This document shows positions 1-8,668 of a stretch of 8,759 bases of DNA, one piece after another (the stretch's first letter is position 1; each line of letters begins with the position of its first letter). Source of the DNA: an uncultured bacterium. Lineage in GTDB: Bacteria > Patescibacteriota > Gracilibacteria > Absconditabacterales > Absconditicoccaceae. The notes under the pieces were generated by a model. That model saw only the letters and a list, made by a program, of their open reading frames with translations. It was not told the DNA's origin and searched no databases. The position numbers and the translations under genes were made by a program. The stretch covers positions 1 to 8,759 of the forward strand of contig CALCYP010000040.1 in the NCBI GenBank assembly GCA_937906635.1, read 5' to 3'.

Positions 1-1
1 A

Positions 2-1009
2 GAAAAAACTTTGATAGTAGATAGATTTAAAATGCTATTCTCATACCATATAAGTTTGACAGATGGACAAAAAGATTGAGCAAATTTAGTGAGTGCTATC
101 AATGGAAGATGAAATGTATATGAAAGATTGACATGATACAATTGAGAAAAAATTCCAAAATTATTACATTGATATAGAGATAAAATTTTGAGTCAATTAA
201 AAGACAAATCCAGTTTGCAAAGAGAAGTTCGACCAAGTCTTGTCGGTATGACAGCCTTTTATAGATACAATAAAGATTGAAGGAGAATAAAAGAATGAAG
301 ATGATATTCTATGACAGAAATGTGAAGGACAACTGTCTTAGGATGAGCTTATAAAGAGCTGACAGACGATGATTCAAGAAATCGATTTATATCAAATCTA
401 AAGAAAAGTGAAGCTCATAAAGCAATTTTAAGTGAAGCCATCACAAGTAAAGTTCAATCAGTTCCATGATTAGAAGGAATAACAATAAATAGCGATCAAT
501 TGATAACTCTTTTGGAATGAAAAGAGCTTGACATTTCATGAAAAAAATTTACAATTGAAATGAAATACATGTTCTACTTGTTATGAGAATGTTGAAACGA
601 ATCTATTTGAGTTAATTTAGAAAAAATAATTATAAAAGGAGCTGGTGGTGGATGAGGTGGAGAAACTTGAACTACTACTATAAACATATGACCAGAACCA
701 TCATATGAAAATATTGCTGGTTTGAGTATCGATTGAGTTGCAGCAGAAAGTAGACTAAATATAGGAACTTCTAGATCTCAGACATATTGAATTACTGTAG
801 GAAACAAAAAAAATCAAGAGCCACAGGATGATCCACGATCAAATCCAGATTGATGAGACAATAACGATAATCCACGATCAAATCCGAATTGATGAGAGGA
901 TCCAGATAATCCATGATCAGGACCAGGTGGTTGAGAAAATCCAGACAATCCATGACCAAATAGTTGAGATAATTGACCTATCGGATGAGATAATGATGGA
1001 TTAGATTAA
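2..1009 (+). CDS. Unrecognised protein with Gly/Pro/Asn/Asp repeat tail, 5'-truncated (code 25)
   Basis: The frame is open from the left window edge, so the start is missing; 335 residues remain, ending at TAA 1007-1009. It reads through only with UGA as Gly. I do not recognise a family. The first ~210 residues are mixed, moderately charged and globular-looking, with no clear membrane segment (for example LIVDRFKMLFSYHISL near the edge, then a basic stretch around residues 80-120). Residues 213-222 are a glycine run (GAGGGGGGETG), a type of segment common in bacterial and phage surface proteins. The last ~65 residues are low-complexity Gly, Pro, Asn and Asp, organised as 13-residue tandem repeats, and are acidic. 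It lies 34 bases upstream of the giant secreted protein gene on the same strand, so the two are probably co-transcribed; a shared surface role is inference only. An internal ATG at 32 could be a start, but nothing supports it. Confidence 0.85.
827..982 (+). repeat. Four tandem 39-bp (13-codon) repeats in the tail of the first gene
   Basis: Four in-frame units start at 827, 866, 905 and 944. They encode DDPRSNPDGGDNN, DNPRSNPNGGEDP, DNPGSGPGGGENP and DNPGPNSGDNGPI. Units 1 and 2 share the exact 15-mer TCCACGATCAAATCC, spaced 39 bases apart (832 and 871). The units diverge towards the 3' end. The fourth residue is CGA (Arg) in units 1-2 and TGA (Gly) in units 3-4. The Asp/Asn/Gly-rich content suggests a flexible, possibly cation-binding tail, but no canonical calcium-binding loop is evident. 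Confidence 0.85.
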
Positions 1010-1043
1010 AAATATAAATATTTATTGTTTAATTAAATCGAAA

Positions 1044-4000
1044 ATGAAAAAACCTATAGCCAGTCTGTTTGTTTCAATAGTAGCATTATGTTGATTTACT
1101 GTTGCTGCGACTATTCCAGTAACGGATCTATCATGACCAACTTCATGTAATTCTAACGAAACACAGAATTTAAATTATTATTTAACAAGCAACGGTTTAT
1201 CTAGAAAACCTTATGATGTGTTTTGAAATACTGTTGATTCTTTAGTTTGATGATGAAATAACGGTTCATCAATAAATATTTGGAAGCATGGTGTTATTTC
1301 TAGTTGTAATACATGGAATAGAATAAGTAATGTTGTTTCTGCTAGTGATTCAAATTGAGCACTAATTTTCTTAAACGCAGATAATTGTGTATTCAATATT
1401 CCTAATTATACCAAAGTATCAAATCCAACGGCTGTAGATGCTCAAATACATTATACTATCTGATACAGATTAATCTATAACGGATGAGCAAATACAATGA
1501 CCACGAGATTGTATCATAGAGATTATTGAAATGATAATTGGACATGTTATCCAGCATGAAATAGCGTATCAAATTCTGATAATTGTTCTGAAGTAACAGT
1601 TAAATATTGATCTCAGAAATACCATACATGAGAATGTCTAAATTATAGAGTATTCTGGTGTTGAGATTGATTAGTAAATAGTCCATATGGTACCAATTAT
1701 GATAACTGAAATCATGTAGAGCAATGTGATCCAAACGATCCGACACAGGCTTGATGGAATAATAATTGATACACTTGTAATTCTTCATGTCAATTGGTGC
1801 AAAATACTCCAAATCCACAATGTAATAGTACATATAGTTGAACTCATTACACAAATACAATTGCATATCCAAACTGGTTAAATCAAAATATGAATCTTTG
1901 TGCACAATGAACAGTGACAAATTTTACAAATCGATGGAGCTGATATGGACATGCAGGACATTATAGTTGGACATGTAATAATTCTGCTGGTTCCATAAAC
2001 TGTACAGCAAATCAAAATTGGTGTTGAGACTGAATAAGAAGCACAAGTAATGGAGAACAATGCGACCCTAACGATCCTAATCAAACCAATTGGTGAGTAT
2101 GAGGATGTAATTCTGATTGTACAAAAAATAACACTCCTACACCATACTGTTGAGATGGAATTTTGCAAAGTAACGAACAATGTGATCCAGGAAGTGGAAA
2201 TTTCTGAAATGGATGTAATAGCAACTGTCAACTTATGACTCCTTCATGTACATTGACTGTAAATCCAAATCAATGAACAATTCCATTAACTACAACAATA
2301 AATGGAAATAAACCATCTTGGGCTACATATACAAATTTACTTTTTGGAGATTGACAAAGTCAAACTAATCCTACATTTGCATTAACTCATACATACACCA
2401 CTGTATGAACTTTTAATTTGACTTTGACTGTACAAAATAACTACAATGGACAAGTAAACTGAACAAAGCCAACTGCTACTTGTTCTGCTAGTGTAACAGC
2501 TACACAACCTTGAAGCCCAGTCCCATACCTATTGAAGCAACAAAAGACATGAGGTATGGCAAACTTCACTACAAACCAGATAAATGTAGAAATCTGAGAC
2601 ATCATTACATATAAAGTGAATTTCTGAAATTCTGGAACTGTAGCTGCTACATGAGAAGTTTGGGACATTTTACCACCATGTACAAATTATCTGACATCAA
2701 GCATATATTTACCAGCTTGAACAACTTACAACTGACCTACAGTATGACCAGTAAACGCATGAAATCAGACAATGGTAAAATACTCTAATTTCAGATTAAA
2801 TCCAGGACAAGGATGATATATGCTGATTCAAGCACAAGTTAGATGAACAGGAATGAATTGAATGACCAGCTGCCAAAATGTGCATTCATACCTAAATACA
2901 TGATATTTCAAATTTGTGTGATGAAACACCTTATCTAGTCAAGTAATAGCCATCAGACCTGAAACACCACAAAATCCACATTTGACTATAAACAAAGAGC
3001 TTTTGACTGCATGAGATATGACTGCATGAAGCACAGTAGTTTACAAAATCACTCTAACAAACGACTGAAATGCGACATATCATAATGCATATATTTTAGA
3101 TGTACTACCAAATGCTATCCAATATCAGACAAGTAGCATCCAAAACGTAACAAACTATTTGTTTGAACAATGAACTACATGAAATAATGAGTACTATTTT
3201 AAATATTACAACTTTAATTTAAATGCTGGTCAATCTGCAATTGTTTATCTGACTTGAATATTGAAGGAATGATTTGCTTTCAGTGGAACAACAAACTGTG
3301 CATTCACTTCCGGAGACGATAGTTGTGTATTATTTCCTTCTGACCCTATCCCATTCATAAAGAAATGGCAAAAGGTTTGAAACATGAGTTTCACAGATGA
3401 AATTATCCAAGTAGAATTAGGAGATACTATCACATACAAAGTGGATTTCTGAAATATTTGAAATAGATGAGCTACATGACAAGTTTGGGATGTTTTACCA
3501 CCATGCATAAAATATGTATCATCAAGCATATATCTGCCAAACGATATATCTTACTCATGACCTCATACAGGTCAACAATGAGTACAAGATTTTGTAATGT
3601 ATAATAATTTTTACTTATCAGCCTGACAAACATGATACATGTTGATAGAAGCAGAGATAAAAGAATCTTGAATACCATGAGTAAATTGTAGTGATACAAG
3701 ATCTTATCTAAATACATGATATTTTAAATTTATATGATGACAACGTTTATCTAGTGATGTATTAGCAATTAGAGAAGAAGCAATAGCGTCTGAAGTTATT
3801 TTCGACAAGACAGGAAACAAAAAAATAATGCATCCATGAGAAGATTGATTAGAGTTTTATATTACTGTGACAAATAAAGGTCCAAATCCAATATCAGACA
3901 TTTATGTAGACGACATTTGGCCAGATGATTGTATAATATACAAATGACGGACAGGTGATGAATCTTTAATCGAATATATAGATCCTCTTCGCCGACACTA

Positions 4001-6128
4001 TATTTGATTACAAGAATATAGGACAAATTATAGCCAACCATGAGAACCAAACTCAAGTCAGACAAAGTGAATTTTGTACGCATGACAATCGTTTGGCTTT
4101 ACCATATTTGCCAGCATAAAAGATGATCCTGCTTGTGTAGGACCATATGTAAATAAAGCACAGTTAGCATATACAGAATGATGACAGGCATACACACTCG
4201 ACGATGATTATGATTTCGAAGTAATAGATGATAATTCAGAATTTTTATGTGAATCTCTAACATCATCTGGTTCCATCGTGATGTTAACTTGAACAAACAA
4301 TCAGTGAAAAATGAAATTTACTTGTGAAGCTTCCGATTGAAAACCACATAAAATCACAATTGATTGTGGAAATTTATATTCATATTCGACATGAAATGCA
4401 TCATCATTCAAACAGTATTGTACTTATTGAGCCAGCGATGAATGAAAAAGTTATAATGTAACTTGTTATATTGACGATGAAGAAACTCAACAAAATCCAG
4501 CATGTATAAAAAATATCTGAATCAATCCTGGTCTTTATTGAGAATGTGGAAACGGAATTATCGAAGCTGGAGAAGATTGTGATTTAGCGTCTGATCGATG
4601 AGTATCTGTAATAATCTCTGATTGGTTGGATTATTATTGAACGATAAGAGCCGGTCAACACGAATGAGATTATTGTAAAAATTGTAAAATAATAACTGGT
4701 AACAATTTTGTTTATGAGCCAGCTGAATGTCTATATTCAGATACACCAATCTCTGTAATGGAAAATGAAATTATGCCATTCTGGTGGAGATTGTGGTTAA
4801 AAGACAATCAAGTAGTTGGAGATAATGGTTGTGACCAAGATAGTACTTACACTACTAGTGACAAGTCTACTTCAAGCAATACTAATTCATCATTAAGTCC
4901 ACGAAGTAACGGAACGTTATTGAGGAAAAATTCTATGGATTGTACATTCTCAATATATAATTGATCTAACAAATTACAATGAACAACAAATTCAAAACAG
5001 ACTTTCACACTACCTTGTTTCAATAATCAAGGAGATTTCACCACATTAGAAATATATAAATATTTCAGAGAAAATCATAAAACAGAAAACTTCAATTGAG
5101 GAACAGAGATTCTCACTGTAAACACACTATTAAATTGAATTAATTCAAGTACTAGATATTGAGAATATAAATTAGTATTAGAAAAAGTGGACTACGAATA
5201 CTGTGATAAAACTGTTTGACAATGGAAAAAGTGAAAAAGATATTGAGCTGTCTGCGAAGTAGATTTTGCTGTCACAAAACCATACATGATGCAAGTAAGT
5301 ACATTTGGAGCAAATCCTGTTTGATCAAATTCTCTATCATCATTAGATGATTATTATGACATGAATTGACAAAGGATTTTGAATAGCACCGACTTAAAAG
5401 AGACTATAGACACCCAAAATAGCAGTTATGCAGTATCATCGGATGCTAAAGCGCAAATGGACACATTTAAATCAAAATATGAAAAACTAGCAGTAAAAGT
5501 AAACACATCAAGTGTTAAAAACTTATTTGGATGAAACACAAATTGAATCGAATCTGTATCAAAAGTTCCAAATCAATCAATTTATTTTGTCAAATGAAAT
5601 TGAGGAACATTGACACTTTCTCAAGATGAAATAAGAAAAACTGCAGCATACACCCTTTTTATAGAAAATGCAAATATTGAAATAGAATGAGAATTCCTAC
5701 AATACGCTATGATAATCACTGACGGAACTATATCATTCAAAGATGCTTGAGATTCAACATACCGTTGTGCAAAATGATGACAAGTAGTTCAATGAATATT
5801 TGTAGCTCTAAATGGATTTAAAGAATCAACACCATCATTAGTAAACACAAATAAAAATACAGCACGATGTGCTCGATGATGATTACATGTAAAATGAGTT
5901 CTCATTTGAAAAAATATAGACAAATTAATTACAGGTAGGAGATCTCAATTAAATTCTTGGTTTAATGTCAATTATGTATGATGGACTCCTCAAAAAATCA
6001 AAACAGAGAGAAAAAAGAAAATCATGGAATGAGCAGCATTATTAATTGAATACAGCCCAGAATTATGGAAATCTTTGCCTCCATGAGCAGAAATATTTAC
6101 TGAAAGCTTACAAGTATACAGAAAATAA
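1044..6128 (+). CDS. Giant secreted mosaic protein: Cys-rich repeats, PKD, four DUF11-like repeats, C-terminal CA(K/R)GG domain
   Basis: One uninterrupted frame gives 1694 residues with UGA as Gly. ATG 1044 is chosen because it begins a clear Sec signal peptide (MKK, then a hydrophobic core to about residue 20, AxA-like cleavage near 21-22). The Cys at 16 lacks a lipobox. Domains in order: a novel Asn/Trp-rich region ~25-200; CGDG...EQCD cysteine repeats beginning at C206, C327 and C369; between the first two, a four-Cys module (C260, C286, C311, C320) containing HAGHYSWTC; a PKD domain ~402-465 (G435-D-G and HTYTTVGTFNLTLTV); DUF11-like repeats at ~491-638, 646-760, 767-910 and 916-1055; a Cys-containing Ig-like region ~1069-1165; another CGNGIIEAGEDCD repeat at C1168; an Asn/Ser-rich region; and a C-terminal domain ~1500-1694 with paired RCAKGG (1574) and RCARGG (1608) motifs. 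There is no C-terminal membrane anchor or LPXTG. Architecture indicates an exported surface or matrix protein; attachment to other cells is inference. No Shine-Dalgarno is visible. Confidence 0.93.
2514..2957 (+). repeat. DUF11-like repeat, copy A1 (residues ~491-638)
   Basis: This copy carries EIGDIITYKVNFGNSG, then GEVWDILPPC, TSSIYLPAG, and ends with SYLNTGYFKFVGG and a short linker. It matches copy A2 at 3342-3773 along its whole length with only small indels, at both protein and nucleotide level: for example both encode VWD(I/V)LPPC using nearly the same codons, and both contain the exact string CTAAATACATGATATT. The fold expected for DUF11 is an extracellular beta-sandwich. The family name rests on the G-D-x-I-T-Y-x-V-x-x-x-N and V-x-D-x-L-P pattern. 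Confidence 0.8.
3342..3773 (+). repeat. DUF11-like repeat, copy A2 (residues ~767-910)
   Basis: Homologous to copy A1 (2514-2957): ELGDTITYKVDFGN, GQVWDVLPPC, SSSIYLPND and SYLNTGYFKFIGG. It is separated from A1 by a more divergent DUF11-like unit (residues ~646-760, with STVVYKITLTNDGN and ILDVLPN) and followed by another (residues ~916-1055, with LEFYITVTNKGPNPISD). The order is therefore A-B-A-B', with A1 and A2 closer to each other than to their neighbours. This suggests duplication of a two-domain block rather than of single domains. Confidence 0.8.
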
Positions 6129-6142
6129 TGAGTTAATTACAG

Positions 6143-6172
6143 AAAACCTCAACTAATAATCGTTGAGGTTTT
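6143..6172. terminator. Intrinsic (probably bidirectional) terminator
   Basis: Perfect 11-bp stem AAAACCTCAAC (6143-6153) / GTTGAGGTTTT (6162-6172) with an 8-base loop, followed on the plus strand by further T residues (TTTATTTT). It begins 15 bases after the TAA of the giant gene. On the minus strand it lies 17 bases after the stop of the MFS gene, and the complementary run also ends in T residues (stem followed by CTGTAATT), so it can plausibly end both convergent units. Confidence 0.9.
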
Positions 6173-6188
6173 TTTATTTTATAAAATT

Positions 6189-7244
6189 TTACTCCTGTAT
6201 TCACAGCCAATCTAATGCAAAATACAGCACAAAACTAGAAATTAGAATCAAAACAATCAACAAAGTATTTGTTATTTGTGAAAAATTTGCTCCTAATAAT
6301 GATGGCAAAGCTCAAATCAATAATGCCAAACACAAAAGTCCAAAAGCTAATCACCATCTCTTTGGCATAGCTCTGACCAAAGCTATCAATGCAATTGGCA
6401 TCGTGATATTAAACAAAAATATTCAAATCATTCCGAAAACTATAGACTGACTACCAAACAACAAGCATGGTAATGATAATATCAATGATATCACTCAAAC
6501 TTTTTTCCATCCAAATCTATCTGCCAACACTCATCACAAAGCTTTTCACAAAACTATTGCAATGGTAAATACTATAAGCAAAGTTCAGACTTTCCATGGA
6601 TAATTTACGATAAATCATACAAATGAACGAATTACTATCGAAAGCAAAAGTAATAACACAATTACAGCAACTCAAACTTTGAATTTTGATTTTTGTTCTT
6701 TTGCAAATTGATTTACTATACTGTATACATTCATATTTTTTGAACTCAAAAACATAGCCACTGCTGAGATAGCTAACAAAACTACTCCATACCACCAAAC
6801 GAAATTTCAGCTTTTTCAGAGCATGATTCACATCAAAAGTCCAAATGCTCATGGAGCCACAAAAATTCCAGATGGAGTCGCTTTTTCTGGATTTACTCAA
6901 ATACAAACCACTCCTCCTCCGACATGAAACAGTGCATTCCCAATTCAGACCAAAATAGTAGCACACCATGGACATACTTTCAGTACAATAGCTCACAAAG
7001 CCACAAATCAGCATCCAAGCAAAGCGACTAATTTTGGACATTTAAATTTGTCTGTCAGTGCTCAAAAAACTGTCTGTAATCCAAATGCAAGTATATTGTA
7101 TACAAGTATGGCAAAAAATATTCCTTGAGCACTAAGCAATCATTTGGCGTAAATTGTCATGACAGTACATGCACAGACAAAATCTACTACCATATGAGCG
7201 AATCCGTACGAGCTCAAAATTCAGATCTTTTGTGTTGTTTTCAT
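6189..7244 (-). CDS. Major facilitator superfamily (MFS) transporter, short form
   Basis: 351 residues from ATG 7244 to TAA 6189, with about 22 UGA codons read as Gly. It is an inner-membrane protein almost entirely built of hydrophobic segments (around residues 7-30, 41-62, 72-92, 94-115, 124-143, 149-167, 189-211, 219-238, 248-265, 268-291, 298-315 and 325-346), compatible with 10-12 membrane helices. MFS motif A is visible twice, as expected for the two pseudo-symmetric halves: GALTDKFKCPK (61-71) after helix 2 and GGVLADRFGWKK (237-248) after helix 8. GNALFHVGGG (102-111) is reminiscent of fosmidomycin-resistance-type MFS exporters, but the substrate cannot be assigned. It is short for an MFS member (usually ~400) because loops are minimal. 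It lies 37 bases downstream of the ATPase gene, probably in one operon, and ends at the shared terminator. Confidence 0.9.
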
Positions 7245-7281
7245 GAGGTTTTTATTTAGAAATAAATTTACGATTACCTAT

Positions 7282-8529
7282 TTAAAAAAACTTTTTTACA
7301 CTTTCTTCAAAATCAAAAACATTTACATGATTAATTCAATTAGATTCTCACAAGTTGAATTCATCCAGGCTGACAATCAATTTTGGTCGATTGTCCTTGA
7401 TTGTTGATAGTGAATCATATTCTCTTTTCATCGTCTGTTCATTTATTAATGTTTGAGCAACTTGAACATATCTAATTTTACCATATTTTTCTGCAACGAA
7501 ATCCACTTCTTTTCAGTTTTTATGTCTTCAGATATTTATATTAAATCAATATTTTTTAAGCACGAGAAATACACAATTTTCCAGCAACAATCATATATCT
7601 CTTTGATAATCATATCATGAAATTGAATTTCTAATTCACAAATCTCAAGCATAATATTTATTATATATTGAAAAGGTCTTTTTAGAGTCCATATCTTGAG
7701 AATGTACTTTGTTTAGCAAATAAGCATCCTCTCAATAAGAAAGATAATCTAATACTGTATCGACTGAAATATTTATTCTTTCATTTTTCAAATAATCTGT
7801 AATACTTTTTGCTGAAAAAATATTTCAGACATTAGTAAAGACATATTTATAGAGATTTTGAAAAAAATCTTTTTTATTTATTTTAAAACGAGGCTCGATA
7901 TCCTTTTGAATAATTGTAGAATACACAGAATTTAAGTATTGATATATGAAATCTTTTGAATCTCATATTATCGATGCTCATGGCAGTCCTCATCTTTCAA
8001 TAAATTCAATAAATGTTTTATTTGATTTGTTTAAATTATTAAATAAGCAATATTCATCAAATGTCATAGGATATACTTGAATTGCTATATATCTTCCTGT
8101 CAAGTAAGTAGCATATTCTCATGAAAGTAAATGAGCATTGCTTCATGTAATATAAATATCGACTTTATTTTGATATTTACTCAATATTCAATTAATAGTT
8201 TTTTCCCAATGTTCTATTTCTTGGATTTCATCGATAGCAATTATTATTTTCTCTTTACCTTTGATGAAATCTAATATTAATTTAGTCAAATCTTCATAAG
8301 TTTTTATATTATCATAATCAGGAAGTTCTTTATTTATATAAAAAATTTGATCTTCTATATATTCTCATTTTTTTACAAAATCTTGTATTAATTGTTTCAA
8401 AAGAGAACTCTTACCAACTCTTCTCGCTCAAATAATAACTTTTACAATAGGCTTTCCAGACCATCATTTAATTTGATTTAAATAATAAGATCTTATTTTT
8501 AAATTTTCGAATAACACATCTTTTATCAT
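7282..8529 (-). CDS. ATP-binding protein, AAA_14 / DUF4143 family
   Basis: 415 residues from ATG 8529 to TAA 7282, with about 20 UGA codons read as Gly. A stop (TAG) lies in frame about 10 codons upstream of the ATG, so this is the first in-frame start. The N-terminal ATPase domain shows Walker A GARRVGKSS (34-42; the first Gly is UGA), Walker B IIIAIDEIQEI (95-105) and the family's ITGSNAHLLSGEYATYLTGR (127-146), with both UGA Gly residues at conserved positions. The middle is helical and may include a winged-helix-like segment (~236-265). The C-terminal DUF4143-type region contains GKEVDFV...YVQVAQTL (339-361), a PD-(D/E)XK-like arrangement (D343, Q356) in which the usual Lys after the hydrophobic strand is absent. 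Length is normal for the family. These proteins are abundant in CPR bacteria and host-associated microbes, often in multiple copies; their cellular role is not established. It is followed by the MFS gene. Confidence 0.93.
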
Positions 8530-8558
8530 GGCAATGCATTTAAAGAATAAATATTTCT

Positions 8559-8594
8559 ATTTGTTTCGAAAAATTTAAAAATTTTCAAACAAAT
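8559..8594. repeat. Long imperfect inverted repeat in the leader of the ATPase gene
   Basis: ATTTGTTTCGAAAA (8559-8572) pairs with TTTTCAAACAAAT (8582-8594) with a single bulged C at 8567; the AT-only centre could extend the stem. It directly abuts the 8592-8613 palindrome and would sit in the 5' untranslated region about 30 bases upstream of ATG 8529. It could be a leader hairpin, a second protein-binding site, or a weak terminator for a gene to the right of the window. Confidence 0.55.
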
Positions 8595-8613
8595 TTCGAT
8601 TACAATCGAAATT
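8592..8613. repeat. Perfect 10-bp palindrome overlapping the predicted -10 box
   Basis: AATTTCGATT (8592-8601) and AATCGAAATT (8604-8613) are exact inverted repeats with a 2-base spacer. The right arm reaches into the candidate -10 element (8611-8616) of the ATPase gene. Size and location fit an operator for a dimeric repressor; a 5' leader hairpin is the alternative. Confidence 0.6.
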
Positions 8614-8638
8614 GTATTTATTTTTTCTAAAATTGCAA
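8611..8638 (-). promoter_or_regulatory. Candidate sigma-70-type promoter for the ATPase-MFS unit
   Basis: On the minus strand, TTGCAA (plus coordinates 8633-8638) and TACAAT (8611-8616) are separated by 16 bases, close to the -35/-10 consensus. Transcription would start near 8604 and leave a leader of about 75 bases before ATG 8529. AT-rich sequence makes chance matches common, so this is a prediction from spacing and position. Confidence 0.45.
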
Positions 8639-8668
8639 ATCTTTTTCCCATTTTTTTTGATTCCAAGA

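Noticed and set aside
1010..1043. Separate promoter for the giant gene in the 34-base gap
   Set aside because: TATAAA-like strings are present, but in DNA this AT-rich there is no supported -35/-10 pair, and the gap is too short to argue for independent transcription.
1074..1094. Possible lipoprotein signal (Cys16 in the signal peptide of the giant protein)
   Set aside because: The residues before Cys are V-A-L, lacking the small residue needed at -1 of a lipobox; signal peptidase I cleavage after residue 21-22 fits better.
2514..3773. Repeated blocks considered as a CRISPR-like or noncoding array
   Set aside because: The similarity is in frame, hundreds of bases long, and explained by duplicated DUF11-like domains.
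1211..4749. Several minus-strand frames of 61-117 codons opposite the giant gene
   Set aside because: All are antisense shadows of the Asn/Thr-rich coding strand, with no start context or motifs.
4758..4964. Standard-code plus-strand frame of 68 codons
   Set aside because: It is simply the stretch of the giant protein between two UGA codons, in the same frame, not a separate gene.
6163..6450. Plus-strand frame of 95 codons after the terminator
   Set aside because: It starts inside the terminator stem, is antisense to the MFS gene, and has no recognisable features.
6517..7041. Minus-strand standard-code frame of 174 codons
   Set aside because: It lies on the same strand but in another frame inside the MFS gene; its product is Ser/Cys-rich without family motifs, whereas the code-25 frame gives a clear MFS protein.
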